A stretch of DNA of 64,000 bases from Doryteuthis pealeii (taxonomy: Eukaryota > Mollusca > Cephalopoda > Myopsida > Loliginidae). Numbering within the stretch: the first letter of the stretch is position 1; the number at the start of each line of letters is the position of its first letter. A program made the position numbers and the translations under genes. The stretch spans positions 95,142,486-95,206,485 of the forward strand of contig CM042141.1 in the NCBI GenBank assembly GCA_023376005.1, given 5' to 3'. Under the pieces are notes generated by a model. That model saw only the letters and a list, made by a program, of their open reading frames with translations, was not told where the DNA came from and made no database searches. Shown piece by piece: positions 1-10,646 of this stretch.

Positions 1-118
1 TGAATGACACTAGTCTAAAAGATTTAATATAGCAACTGATATTCATCTACTTCCTGTATATGAGGTAGATAAAAGGATAAGTGAGCAAGAAATGAATAAC
101 TTAAAACAAATCAAGGGT

Positions 119-163
119 TGAAATGATTTTGTCCATGTTACCTGGACATCATCAGTCGGAAAA
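119..163 (-). ncRNA. Decayed hammerhead-like motif
   Basis: On the minus strand a CTGATGA core (149-155) is followed by a GTCC/GGAC stem II (144-147 with 131-134) and then AAAA (127-130) where a hammerhead needs GAAA. The stem I strands do not pair convincingly. The essential G12 is lost, so this is at most a relic. It is included because the same G-to-A change recurs at 30183-30186. It lies directly beside a (TA)n tract. Confidence 0.3.
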
Positions 164-180
164 TGATTTTATTAAAGCAA

Positions 181-184
<4 letters not shown>

Positions 185-246
<62 letters not shown>
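185..246. repeat. (TA)n microsatellite
   Basis: An uninterrupted TA dinucleotide run of about 60 bp. Long TA runs recur across the window, usually at the edge of a SINE or a hairpin element. Confidence 0.95.
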
Positions 247-251
<5 letters not shown>

Positions 252-508
252 GTTTATACATACACTACTCTACTTAGTGGATTGAGCACTTTAGTATATT
301 TAACTTAGGCAACTCTTACGGTATTTTTTACTTTTGGCTGTTATAATAGTGCAGACTGATTATTTTCAAGAGGTGCATATGATTTGATCTTTTCTTGTTT
401 TTACCTATTTTTTTTTCTCCAGGTGAAAGTTTCTATTGTGTAATTACAAATTATAGAGCTGGAAGTTTTATTATACTGTCGAAGTTTAGATAATAATATA
501 TATATATG

Positions 509-645
509 CAAAGTGTGTAAAAAGGTATCAATATTTTTTGTACTTTTTGATAAACCTTGTATTCTGAAAAAATTAATGTTCCATTCATTGTTCATTTCTA
601 TCTTGGTAAATACAGCTTCAAACTCGGCACTTTTATGACACACCT

Positions 646-647
<2 letters not shown>
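509..647 (-). mobile_element. Short TIR element (MITE), CAAGGTGTGTCA ends
   Basis: One end reads as the inverse of CAAGGTGTGTCA (636-647) and the other is a diverged copy (509-520). The interior matches the unit seen at 25591-25817 in the opposite orientation, with one unit instead of two. No transposase is encoded. It is flanked on both sides by TA runs. The terminal sequence resembles mariner-type TIRs, but family assignment is inference. Confidence 0.7.
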
Positions 648-689
<42 letters not shown>

Positions 690-692
<3 letters not shown>

Positions 693-925
693 CTTGACAG
701 TCAGGGTTCAAGTCACACACAAAGCGGTCTTCCTGTCTATAGCTCTGCTGATGAGGCCTAATAGGCTGAAATGTACTTACAAAGATTGATTTTTCTCGAT
801 TTGTGTAGACTTACATTTGAACAGGTATTCCCGCCTAATTCATTAATTATTAATTAATTAATTTTCAAAAATCAGGTACGACTTCAATTAAGCACATATT
901 CTCCCAAAAATTGTTGGATAAAAAA
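690..925 (+). mobile_element. tRNA-headed SINE with hammerhead-like segment
   Basis: A Pol III B-box-like GGTTCAAGTC (705-714) is followed by CTGATGA (748-754), stem II GGCC-TAATA-GGCT (755-767) and GAAA (768-771). It then has a tail that matches the arms of the foldback at 50492-51081, including the AATTAATTAATTTTC stretch and the GACTTCAATTAAGCACATA stretch. The ribozyme core is intact, but stem I and the stem III palindrome are degraded, so activity is unlikely. It starts directly after a TA tract. The A box is not visible, so this copy is 5' truncated. Confidence 0.6.
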
Positions 926-968
926 AGCCATATCAAAACACATTGTCTGTTTATTTACTTCTCATATG

Positions 969-1009
<41 letters not shown>

Positions 1010-1010
1010 T

Positions 1011-1115
1011 CTTTCCCCAACTTTAGGTAAAATAATAAGGTAGACTAGGCTCTCTCACTTGGGTAAGGCAACCAGTCTAGGAGAAGGAAAAACTGAATTC
1101 AAAACCGTTCAGGAG
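1011..1115 (+). mobile_element. SINE-B fragment
   Basis: Contains the conserved block ending in GGCAACCAGTCTAGGAGAAG that is shared by the full SINE-B copies at 6926-7217 and 55458-55741. The tRNA-like head and 3' end are missing. Confidence 0.65.
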
Positions 1116-1235
1116 AATCTGTGGCACATTTGTTCATCATTCTTCCATTATCATCTGTGGCACCATTCTTCCATTTTCAGCTCATCTAAAAAGTATGGCT
1201 GCTTCTGCTAATTAACTCACCTGTGTAGATATTTC

Positions 1236-1345
1236 AAAGGTTCCCATATTTAACTGAATTGCAGCCATACAGTAGTACATACATGGCTACAGTTTGGAAG
1301 AATTCCCAGTTTATTTTATCAAACAGATCAGATTTCCAGAGAATC
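1236..1345 (-). pseudogene. LINE reverse transcriptase C-terminal fragment
   Basis: Read on the minus strand the segment gives LWKSDLFDKINWEFFQ followed by VLLYGCNS. This corresponds to the region after the RT palm of the same LINE family seen inverted at 33386-33605 (KSDLTDKIKGEFFQA, LMYGCTTWTL). It is short and frame-limited, a dead fragment. Confidence 0.6.
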
Positions 1346-2070
1346 AATAGGTGACTGATGTCATCGAATGTTTATGGGATGCCACAAATCGAAGAATTTC
1401 AAAATCATTTTAATAAATCACTTCATTGGTAAAATCACCCACTGTGATTTTTGGAGTTTGATTTTCTTTATCTTTTTTTAAATAAAAACATTTCAATCAG
1501 AATCTCTGTCATTATTTTGTTAATTTTATTTTATTTTATTTTTTTATATTTCTTTTATTTGATGGATTATCGTTGATAAATTCCAGAATGGCTCTTGGCG
1601 CTAGTTTCCTGAAACAAATCCGAATTCCAGTTGACGCCTTGCCAATTAGCTCTTTTTATCCTCTCCTTTTTGAAATCCAGAATCGGATTCAAATTCTCTG
1701 ATTGATCATCTCTCTCCTTTCGGACAAAACTAAAACACAGTTTAAAGAAACGGAAAGATTGTATCCATTTTTGTTCCTTTTTTGTTCTTTTGTGAAAAAA
1801 AAAAAAAAAAATAATGATAATGATGAAAATAAAAAGAAAAGAAAATTATCAATTTGATAATATTGATTGCTAAAATTTCCATCTGTTTTCTTTTATCTTA
1901 AGATTGCGAATTGGGAAAATTATTCATTAAAGGAATTGAAGATCTTTATCCCAGTTCTATGACTAATAGTCAGTCAGTCAGTAAAAATTATTGAGCATTG
2001 CATTGAGCATTATATTTGCTACATAATCAGTATGATACAGTAAAATATATTGTGTTATAATAGTTAATTA

Positions 2071-2455
2071 TCTATTAATAATGGAGATTCGCTTCCGGTT
2101 TTTGTCTGTAACAAAAATTACATCACTGCTAACATCACATTACCCAAAATCATCATAACATAGAATAAATACACTCAAAATTTTAACATGCAACATTAGA
2201 CAGTCCTCATTGTTTTTAAAACAAGTTTTAATAAATACATGACTGGTATTATATATCTATATATAGTTTGTTTTATTTTAATATATATTTAAAGTTTACA
2301 TTTCAAATTGTTTTATTTTTTAATCCTTTAATGAATTTGATGATTTTACTACTACAAACTCTCTGACATTGAATTTTTTACTCCTACCCCTCAGGCAATA
2401 TGTTTCAAAAATCTATTTTTACATCGCCCGGAGGGTGTTTTTTATTTTGTACTTG
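2071..2455 (+). mobile_element. Non-autonomous Helitron (family 1), internally short
   Basis: The 5' end TCTATTAATAATGGAGATT follows an A (2070). The 3' end has the GC-rich hairpin around CGCCCGGAGGGTG (2424-2436), then a T-rich spacer and CTTG (2452-2455, a mutated CTAG) before a T. This is the A|T insertion typical of Helitrons. The same ends occur at 13331-13859, 15587-16179, 33884-34419, 51585-52168 and 56794 onward. No Rep/helicase is encoded. Confidence 0.75.
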
Positions 2456-2504
2456 TTTTACTAAATTGTATTGATGAAACTTAGAAAAAGCAACACTAAA
2501 TTCA

Positions 2505-3061
2505 CCACCCTGTCGGCTGGGGCATTAGAATGGGGCCACCTATTGGCCGTGGGTGGCGACCTGTGATGCTTAAGGATAGTGCCCAGGTGGATGAGCAGTT
2601 CATGTCATGCAATACTCCACTTTGGCCCTATCTTGGGCTAGACGGGCGGTTGGAGAGGCCCCCTCCGATCAATTGGCTGGTCACGTCAAGCCCTAGCACC
2701 TATATGATTTTCTCAACCCTATTGCCCTTATGGCAAGCCCCAACCCCTTTTTATCATATGGGTGCTAGAAGGCGGTGGCTGCGGGTCTACATGTCCTGGG
2801 AATGACGTTAAACTCTATCTGATGGTGAGGTTCCAGTTTTGGAGGTTTGGGTGATGTGGAGCACCCCTTCATCACCATTGCTCCCTGGTCCACTCTGAGC
2901 TGGGGTGATAGTACCTGTTAGGGTCCCATCTATGGGTTAAATAGAAAAATGTATTTATGAAAAAATTGTATTATCCATTAAGAATTGATTTATTTCAAAA
3001 CTTTATTGGCATTAAATGACCCACTGAGGTTGATATGCCGTAAAACAAAACAAACCAAACT
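2505..3061 (+). repeat. 560-bp dispersed repeat (family I)
   Basis: Unrelated to any protein I recognise. It starts near CTGTCGGCTGGGGCATTAG and ends in a tail that reads GGCATTAAATGACCCACTG then GTTGATATGCCGTAAAACAA. Other copies are at 8021-8590 (minus), 26210-26615, 46379-46937, with fragments at 44755-44930, 51085-51265 and 52270-52395. The tail alone occurs many more times. An ORF of 91 codons inside has no recognisable domain. Confidence 0.75.
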
Positions 3062-3177
3062 AAATTCAATCTTAATAGAATTATTAAAAAAATGTTGCAA
3101 GATGCTCTCAACTCAAGGTATAATGAAATTAACCTGATACTATCTGCAGATAGAAAAGCTAGTTGAGGCAGAAAGGG

Positions 3178-3180
<3 letters not shown>

Positions 3181-3216
<36 letters not shown>

Positions 3217-3270
3217 CTTCTTTCTTCTTCTTCTTCTTCTTCTTCTTCTTCTTCTGTATCATCATCATCA
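3181..3270. repeat. (TA)n followed by (TTC)n
   Basis: A TA run (3181-3213) passes into a TTC trinucleotide run (about 3216-3256) and then ATC repeats. Confidence 0.95.
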
Positions 3271-3432
3271 TTATTTTTTTTAAGAAATAATTTTGCATTT
3301 CATTTATTAGAATCAGCAGATAGGGATATTATTATTATTACCACTGGTTAGTTTGAAAGTATTTTTAGTAGACAATAGTTCGTTTTTGTCTTAAAATTTT
3401 GTTTTTGCAATTTTATTATATTAATGGATATA

Positions 3433-3660
3433 CTGTTACGGGGTGGGAGGTGCTGGACTGCAACATCATAGTAAACAAGTTCAAACTCAAGTTACACAAT
3501 TAAATTCACCTTCAGACTAATATCCTTAGGAAAGGTATGAACCCTTTCATCCCCCAGCTATTGATTAAATAGTACCACTACTGTTCTTGTACAAGGATTT
3601 CTTTGGCATTAAATAAACCATGAAAATTAATAGACCATTTAAAAAATAGACCAAACCATA
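3433..3660 (+). mobile_element. SINE-C copy with shared 3' tail
   Basis: Head GGAGGTGCTGGACTGCAACA, a B-box-like AGTTCAAACTC, then the block AAAGGTATGAACC that is shared with SINE-B, and a tail with GGCATTAAATAAACCATG. The related copy at 4262-4440 shares the same order. Confidence 0.6.
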
Positions 3661-3678
3661 CTGTTCCGGATTTTTTGA

Positions 3679-3903
3679 CATATTCTTGAAAAAGATTCTA
3701 TTTGTTTTTATATTCTTGAGTATTTTACATGTAGAACAGGATCTTGTGTTGATGATGATTTACTGGATTCTGGCACTGTTGAAGTTAGGAACATCCTACA
3801 GCAACATTCAGTCATTTCACATTTTAAGTCACTGTGTCCTTTACTTTTTGATGGTCCTTGGCTATCACAGTTGCTTGCCAGATATTAGAGTACCCAGTCC
3901 TGT
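3679..3903 (+). pseudogene. Unknown duplicated segment, copy 1
   Basis: About 222 bp that match 6061-6285 with a single substitution visible (AACATTC here, AATATTC there). One frame reads SCVDDDLLDSGTVEVRNILQ and continues to WLSQLLARY before a stop, and it looks protein-like. I recognise no family. Sequence outside the block differs between copies. It may be a conserved gene fragment or part of a young transposon. Confidence 0.5.
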
Positions 3904-4261
3904 ATTTTGGAAGTTTGCCCAGATCTTACCAAGCAAGTCTGTGCAATAACTGCCGCTTTGTACCTGGTAGTTTTTTTACCCTATTACAGCAAATGTCAGG
4001 GGTTTTTGTGCAGGTGCTTCCTCGTGCATCTGTAACACATAATCAAACATCCTGTGTTATAGGAATGAATTTACTGTTTATTTAGTACAAATTATTATCA
4101 CAAAATCGAACATCTTTTTTATAATGCAAGAACACTGAGTACTAACATTTCTATGGTTACTAATTAGAACATATTTTAGTCTATTATTTTTTTTAAATTT
4201 CAAGTGTGTTCTTGTGGATGCTATAATTTGCTTTCATTTGGTGCTCTCCAATACTTTTAAA

Positions 4262-4440
4262 AACACACCTTCAGGTTAATGTGCTGGACTATGATATTGT
4301 TGTTAGTGGGTTTAAACTCCAGTCGCTTACATTACATTCACTTTTGAACTAATACTATTGGGAAAGGCATGAACCTGTCATATCCAGCTATGGGTAACAT
4401 CCTATACCACCTCATTCCACCCGGCTGGAAGTCACATTCA
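4262..4440 (+). mobile_element. SINE-C copy
   Basis: Shows GTGCTGGACTATGATATTG, a B-box-like GGGTTTAAACTCC (4309-4321), then ACTAATACTATTGGGAAAGG and CAGCTATGGGTAA. This order matches the SINE-C copy at 3433. Confidence 0.6.
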
Positions 4441-4680
4441 TTTTAACTAATCAGCCCCAAACAATAGCTTTTGTTTAAATCTAATATTAAACATATGTAG
4501 AAATCTTTGATTTAAGGGAAATGATAGGTAACTTTAGATGCAAAGGTCATTTTTAGCCATTTTTTGATATATCAATATAGGAATGCTCTGGACTTAGAAA
4601 AATCTCAACAGGATGTTAAGAGTTAAATAGTATCAATATTCTATAATGGCTTTGTCATTAAATAAATAACCTTTTTTTCA

Positions 4681-4760
4681 GACTTGGGAGCCTTCTTGAA
4701 CTTGGAATCTTCTTGTCATAATTGGGGACCATCACGGAACTTTGGACCCAACCCTTTATT
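4681..4760 (+). repeat. Fragment of hairpin-family centre
   Basis: TTGGGAGCCTTCTTGAACTT and GGGGACCATCACGGAACTTT match the centre of the foldback at 22896-23205. The inverted arms are absent. Confidence 0.5.
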
Positions 4761-4779
4761 CAATCCATGGGGTTATCCT

Positions 4780-4934
4780 GTTCTCATTCCGCTAACCATA
4801 GCTAGGGTACAGGTGCTAAGCTGTGTTAATCATTATTCTATGTTATTGTCACCCTTGACCAGGATTGAACTAGAGATTACTGTCACTTAGAACTGTCTTA
4901 AGCCAACACCTTTATCCACTATGCTATGTGTCCA
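4780..4934 (-). mobile_element. tRNA-headed SINE (different head)
   Basis: On the minus strand TAGCATAGTGGATAAAGG gives an A-box-like block and AGTTCAATCCTGG a B box, about 45 bp apart, as in a tRNA-derived SINE head. The body that follows does not match SINE-A or SINE-B. Confidence 0.5.
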
Positions 4935-5139
4935 ATTGAACAATTCAATGTGAATTTTGATTATTTATAAACCTAATGTCTTGTTTTACCTAGAATATTT
5001 ACCTTTTACTTATGTATGATTTTTTAACTTGACTCATATTGTGTTTTTTTGTTTAAAAAAAAATCTAATCTAGCCTTTTTAATTATAGGTTCCCATACCA
5101 TAAATATGTATTCAAATCCATAGTCTCTTAAGACCAAAT

Positions 5140-5545
5140 AGCTTGTAGCAATTGTCCACCCTTGTTGGTAAGGACATTAGTCCAAAAGGGTTATCTTCCC
5201 TTGCTGTAGGTTTTCACCCATAGATGGTTGCTGTATTTAAACAGCAGCCCAGGAGAAAATCACTCTTTCTCTTTCTCCGGCAACTATTGCACATGGGTTA
5301 TGCGCTTGGTGCCTCTGCCCCTTAAGTGACGGGCTTAGCCCCCCAGCAAACTATCAGTAAGTGACTTATTTCTACATGTAACTCTGTATCACTTCGTCCT
5401 ACATTCTTTAGGTGTGTTTATTTATCTGTTCTCCATATCTTACTGCACCATTGTCATGAGTATGTGTATACTTGTCATGTATCTATTTTCTCCACGTGCT
5501 CATAAAATAAAGTCTGTTTGTTATTATATATAACTTCTTTGTCAG
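5140..5545 (+). mobile_element. Possible solo LTR
   Basis: Contains a TATA-like GTATTTAAAC (5234-5243), a CT-rich stretch, and AATAAA (about 5505) about 270 bp later. This is the promoter/poly(A) order of an LTR. Clear TG/CA ends and a target duplication were not found, so the boundaries are rough. Confidence 0.3.
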
Positions 5546-6060
5546 ATTAATTCATGTACACATATGTAACCACGTTGGAAGGTTACTTTGAACTTTCTAA
5601 CATATTATAAGAACATTCCCATCTTATAAGCTCATTTAGACATATTCCATATGTACTAATATGACCTTTGGCTATTTAGTATTACTGTGTAAAATGTACT
5701 AAGATTCATTGTTGCTATTTCTGTTTTAGCAAATCAATGGATGTGAAATTACTAAATAATTAAAAAAATGTTGTGAAATTCTCTCAAGTGAAATTCAAAT
5801 CAATGGAACTGAACAAAAGAATTGCTAAAATAAACACCATTAACTCTAGAATTTTGCAATAGTTTTAATGAAATCGAGTGCTGTGACTTAATGATGGTCA
5901 ATTGAATTGGTTGAAGAGATTTCAAGAGACTTCAGTTGGAATTAGTTGCCTTTACTTTAAACTAATCTCTTGAGAAAGGCATCAATGTACTTTTCCTCTT
6001 AGTATACTAGGTATGGCCAAAAAAATACACAAGGGTTTTGGGGAGCATGGAGTTTTTTAC

Positions 6061-6285
6061 ACATATTCTTGAAAAAGATTCTATTTGTTTTTATATTCTT
6101 GAGTATTTTACATGTAGAACAGGATCTTGTGTTGATGATGATTTACTGGATTCTGGCACTGTTGAAGTTAGGAACATCCTACAGCAATATTCAGTCATTT
6201 CACATTTTAAGTCACTGTGTCCTTTACTTTTTGATGGTCCTTGGCTATCACAGTTGCTTGCCAGATATTAGAGTACCCAGTCCTA
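6061..6285 (+). pseudogene. Unknown duplicated segment, copy 2
   Basis: Near-identical to 3679-3903. The frame is open for 77 codons (6038-6271) and contains SCVDDDLLDSGTVEVRNILQ. The right edge abuts a hairpin starting at CCTAGAAATTGG. High identity over a short block means a recent duplication or a young repeat family. Confidence 0.5.
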
Positions 6286-6417
6286 GAAATTGGTTAGAAA
6301 ATTTACCGTTTTCAATATTTAAATCAGAAAATGTCATTTTATTAAAATGAAACAAATTAAATATTATAAATAGAATTCAAATTGAAAATGTGTAAATTTT
6401 CCAACCAATTTCTAGGC
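6282..6417. repeat. Hairpin (foldback), 35-bp arms
   Basis: CCTAGAAATTGGTTAGAAAA at the left is the near-inverse of the right end at TTTTCCAACCAATTTCTAGG. The loop is AT-rich. It begins exactly where the duplicated segment 6061-6285 ends. Confidence 0.75.
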
Positions 6418-6479
6418 TAAATGTAAAAACAAGGTTTTTTTGTGAATTTTAGCAGACGATCTTTGATGCTATTTCCTCA

Positions 6480-6760
6480 AACAATGGTACAAGCAAAAGA
6501 TCTAATTTTTGGTATCAGTATTCAGTATACTAACACACAACTTTTGCATAAATGGACAATTTGATATTTTAAAAAAGTGACCTACCCTAATGTACGCCAT
6601 CAGCCTATTGAATTAATATACTACATTAAACTGCATAAAATAGGTTGAGAAACACCTGAAGAAGGCAGGAGTGCACCTCGTTCCAATTGTTGTGTATATA
6701 ACAATAATAACAGTCTGAAAAAATCTAAATAATACAAATTGTCAAATGTTATCTCAAAAA
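6480..6760 (+). repeat. Helitron-2 internal fragment and hairpin-family relic
   Basis: 6480-6600 matches 55785-55905 (AAGAGATCTAATTTTTGGTA type block, then CTAACACACAACTTT). 6654-6750 contains ACCTGAAGAAGGC and AACAATAATAACAGTCTGAA, a decayed right arm of the foldback at 22896-23205. Confidence 0.5.
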
Positions 6761-6925
6761 TTCTGAAAAATAAGAAGTTTACAGTTAAATATTTTTTACT
6801 GAATTTTCTTTACTTAGAAACCTTCAAGTTATAAACGTTTATAGATGCAAGGTAATTTGTAAGATACTATGCTATAATTAGAAGTTAGTCTTTAACCTTA
6901 TATACAAAATTACACCACACGCTAG

Positions 6926-7217
6926 GAAGCGCGTGGTGTAATGGTAAAAGTTATAGGAAATAGACTCGTCACTCCGAGTTCAAATCCTGGACGTGGTAAT
7001 TGCATTTCACTTAGTGCTAATACCCTTGGGAAAGGTATGAATTCTACTCTCCCTCCAACTATGGGTAAATAGTAGGGCAGACTGGGCTCTTTAACCTTGG
7101 TTAGGCAACCAGTCTAGGAGAAGGAAAACTCTGAATTCAAACCTGTTTAACTCCGCTTAAGAAATTGACCTTGTGTCACATCCTGCCCGTGCAGAGGGGT
7201 TGGTAAATATATATATA
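6926..7217 (+). mobile_element. SINE-B, near full length
   Basis: tRNA-like head GCGCGTGGTGTAATGG (A box) and GAGTTCAAATCC (B box), a body with CTATGGGTAAATAGTAGGGC and GGCAACCAGTCTAGGAGAAG, and a 3' part with GACCTTGTGTCACATCCTGC. It ends GGGGTTGGTAAATATATA. Length is about 290 bp. A stretch just before it (6911-6924, TTACACCACACGC) is the inverse of the head's GCGTGGTGTAA. Confidence 0.85.
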
Positions 7218-7448
7218 TACAAAATAATCCAACAGTCTTTAACTTCTTATGTAATAAGCAGTAGCAATGTAAATTGTTCCGACTGAACTGAAAATCTTCA
7301 AAAGGAAAAAAAGAGTGATAAGCTTTTTGAAGAAACAAATAAATCAACAAGATTTATTGATAATCAAATCAACTGGATGTAAAAGGAAGTAGAAATATTT
7401 ACAAGATCATTTTTTGTATATCAACCAAAATGACTTGAAATAACTTTT

Positions 7449-7719
7449 ATGTGCACAAATAAATATTTTTTTTGTTTTCTTCAAGCAACATCAGTACTGA
7501 CAAGTAAGATAATGTCAGAAATGTCAGTGAATGGTAAAGAAAAAAAAAATGGACTCTCTCATCGATTTCGATGCATGAGGGTTCATCCAATGAACAACCC
7601 ACACAGTATTTTGTTTATAGTGGTGAAGGTTTGTGTTGGACCATCTGCACTTTTTGCCACAGTTGATGGGAAAGAATTGGTGCACAAGGAATGCCACAAA
7701 CCCAATCAACGACTGACTT
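7449..7719 (+). other. Unrecognised open stretch
   Basis: An open frame of about 90 codons runs from an A/T-rich start into the SINE at 7720. A possible acceptor (TTGTTTTCTTCAAG, ending 7485) precedes it. The residues (MSEMSVNGKEKKNG, then ELVHKECHKPNQRL) match nothing I know. It could be an exon or chance. Confidence 0.15.
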
Positions 7720-7953
7720 CAGGCTTTTTCAAATTCAGAGTTTTCCTTCTCCTAGACTGGTTACCTATCCAGGGTTAAAGAGTCTAGTCTGCCCTACTAA
7801 TTTACCCATAGTTGGAGGGAGAACATATGGATTCATGCCTTTCTCAAGGGTATTAGCACTATGTGAAATGCAAACAGCTGTGTCTAGGATTTGAACTCGG
7901 GTCGAACAGTCCATTTCCTACGACTCTAACCATTATGCCACGCACCTCCATAG
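7720..7953 (-). mobile_element. SINE-B, 3' truncated
   Basis: Inverse of SINE-B. The head is at the right end (ATTATGCCACGCACCTCC is the inverted A-box region) and GGATTTGAACTC is the inverted B box. The block with GACTTGTG/CACATCC is missing. Confidence 0.8.
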
Positions 7954-8020
7954 ACTTATAAACAAACATGCCGACTTATAAACAAACCTCAGTTTAAAAG
8001 TTAAAAAGCTCTTGTATTCA

Positions 8021-8590
8021 GGTTGATTGGTTCAATTTTACAGCATATCAACCCTTGTTGGGTTATTTTATGCTGAAGACATTTTGTTTGGTTCATTCTT
8101 GTTGGGTATTCAATTTTTTTTCGAACTCATTTTTTAAGCAAATTTAAAAAAACTCATTTTTGATCTATTTAATCCATAGATGGAACCTGAACAGATACTA
8201 TCACTCTGTGGACTTGGGTGTAATGGTGATGAAGGGGTACTCCACACTCCCTAGAGTTCCAGAATTGGAACTTCACTATTAGTTGCATTCATGTCATACC
8301 CAGGACACTAAGACCCTCAGCCATCACCTTCTAGGACATATATGATAAAAGGGATTAAGGGTTTGCCATAAGGGCAAATATGGTTGAGACAATCATATAG
8401 CTGCTAGGGCTTTACATGACCAGCCAACTGATTGAAGAGGGCCTCTTTGACTGCCTGTCTAGCCTAAGTAAGGGCGAAAATAGAGTGTTGCATGTCATGA
8501 ATTGCTCAGCCACCAGGATTCTGTCCTTAAGCTTCAAAGGTCACCACTCTCAGCCAACAGGTAGCCCCATTGGTGGGATTTGGGACTCTT
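8021..8590 (-). repeat. 560-bp dispersed repeat (family I)
   Basis: Inverse of the repeat at 2505-3061, with the tail at the left (ATCAACCCTTGTTGGGTTAT) and the TAGCCCCATTGG end at the right. Confidence 0.75.
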
Positions 8591-8764
8591 TCAAATCCTT
8601 TTAATTTCTGCCAAATAAAATGAATTTTTAAAAACAAAATTACAGACCTTCTTCATTATAGAATATGTGTGTGTGTGTGTGTTTAATGTAGAAACTTTAT
8701 TATTACTAATTATATTAATTATAATGGTCTTAAAACTCATAAATTAAAACTCTTAAAAAAATTT

Positions 8765-9000
8765 GTAAAGCAAATGCAAGACAAAATTATTTTAGTAACA
8801 GAGTGGTGAATACATGGAATCAATAGTGAATGCCCCATCTCTGAACTCCTTTAAAGCAATGTTAGATAATCTGTGGAAAGATTATAAATAATCTGTGGGA
8901 TTAAGATGAATGTTTATAAGGAACAGCTGACACGTCTCAGACCTAATATACTAGCTGAAAAGATATTATTATATTATTATTAATTATTATTATTATAAGC
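8765..9000 (+). pseudogene. CR1/L2-like LINE 3' end
   Basis: Two frames give KANARQNYFSNRVVNTWN and then VNAPSLNSFKAMLDNLWKDY, the C-terminal tail found after the RT in CR1/L2-type LINEs. A frameshift and stop lie at about 8822. It ends in an ATT-rich microsatellite tail (8965-9000), as expected for a LINE 3' end. Confidence 0.7.
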
Positions 9001-10130
9001 TTTCCAAACTATAATAAATTACTAAAAAAAGATCGGAGTTGGTAACAAAATGCCGCCATGAAAATAAATAATATTAACTTTATAATATTGCAAACCAGTT
9101 GAATAAAAACTAATATTCCATAGTTTAAAATAATTTCTTAGTCCATCAGAACAAATTCTGTCATATTCGATTATCAGAAGTGTCATGCACTATTTATAAC
9201 GGATGAAATTAGACATAACCTGACCCCCCCCCCACTCAGTGATTGCAGTCATCTTGTTGACTGACTAAATGTTTAATTAAATGACTATTTGCCAAGTTTA
9301 GTAATGATGACTATTAACTTGGCATTTATTGACTCAAACTGTTTTCTTGGCTGATTGACCATTAAATCTGTTGGATCAGTCAGACATTATTAGAATTATT
9401 GCATAAACAAAATCACCGAGCGTTCTATCTTAACACATGATTTGATGTTCACTTACTTTATTGACTGACCACTATAAAATGATTGCCCATCTGACTATCC
9501 ATGATGACTGCCCATTTAATCAAGTGAATAACCATTAACAAGTTCTCTGTCTTCTTGACCACATTACCAGATAGATCCTCGGAACGATCACTGGAGAAAA
9601 CTATCTTTCTTCTTTTTAAAGACTAAACTCAAAATGACTCACTGAAAGTTTATTTCATTTCATATTGTTGGCATTCTTCCATCTGCTAAAGACAATGGAA
9701 TAATGTCCAATTTTTTTATTTTTTTAACTGCATCTGCGTGAGTGGCTGAACAGGCCAATTTTTGAATGGCAATCTCTGGTGCAATAACTGAAAACAAACA
9801 GTGATGTTTTGTGGAGTTGCTGTTGTCTCCTTCCTTCTGGCTCTCTTTTATTTGGCAGCTTCTTTGCTCTCTTTTTCACTCCTTTTTGTCCCTTGTTTGA
9901 CAAGGAGGCATCATGCCGCTTGGTTTTCTACACCAACCTCCCATGAATCCTTCTGGTATAACATCGCATCTGATGAGTCGGGAGATTTAGACTATTTGTC
10001 TAAGCTCCCTGAAATAGACTAGAATGCTAAATCTCTAAGTCTTTTGTTATTTCTTTACTTATATACATATATATATATTATATGGTACCCTCTCATACAA
10101 ATGTAGATGGACTTCACTATTTGATGCAAT
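9001..10130. other. No supported feature
   Basis: AT-rich unique-looking sequence. An open stretch at 9801-10022 begins with a hydrophobic run (MMFCGVAVVSFLLALFYLAA) but has no splice or family support, and I leave it uncalled. Confidence 0.4.
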
Positions 10131-10168
10131 ATATGTTTTTAATTTCTGTTATACTGCTATATATGTCA

Positions 10169-10173
10169 CACAA

Positions 10174-10222
<49 letters not shown>
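10169..10222. repeat. (CA)n-(TA)n microsatellite
   Basis: A CA run passes directly into a TA run that abuts the 3' end of the SINE-B to its right. Confidence 0.95.
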
Positions 10223-10385
10223 CACATTTACCAACCCCTCCGCACAAGAAGGATGCGACAAAAGGTCAATTTCTTAAGCAGAGTTTAACAGGTCTGAAGT
10301 CAGAGTTTTTCTTCTCCTAGACTGGTTACCTAGCCAAAGTTAAAGAGCCCAGTCTATCCTACTATTTACCCATAGCTTCAGTGTA
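10221..10385 (-). mobile_element. SINE-B 3' half
   Basis: Inverse of the SINE-B 3' region (TTTACCAACCCCTCCGCAC, AGGTCAATTTCTTAAGC, CTCCTAGACTGGTTACC), truncated before the tRNA-like head. A TA run sits exactly at its 3' end. Confidence 0.8.
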
Positions 10386-10612
10386 AAAAATTTGTTGGAT
10401 GATTAGCATCCAACTGTGTTATGAGCTGAGAATGCAGTTGGTTTGAACAACAGCAACTAAGCACTACAGACTGGTGCCCAAAACAGCTGGTATTTATGGA
10501 ACTCAAGAATACTCCATTCATGTATTTGGGTGATTCCATTCAGCAATATTTAACTTTCAAAGAGAGAAAAAAATACTTAACAAACCGGTTTATTAAGTTT
10601 TTCTTTCTTTGA

Positions 10613-10613
10613 A

Positions 10614-10643
<30 letters not shown>
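10613..10643. repeat. (TA)n microsatellite
   Basis: TA dinucleotide run of about 26 bp. Confidence 0.9.

Positions 10644-10646
<3 letters not shown>

Noticed and set aside
2530..2805. 91-codon frame MGPPIGRGWRPV...
   Set aside because: Lies wholly within the dispersed family-I repeat, and other copies break the frame.
9801..10022. Small membrane protein (hydrophobic N-terminus)
   Set aside because: Only composition supports it. No splice context, second copy or recognisable family.
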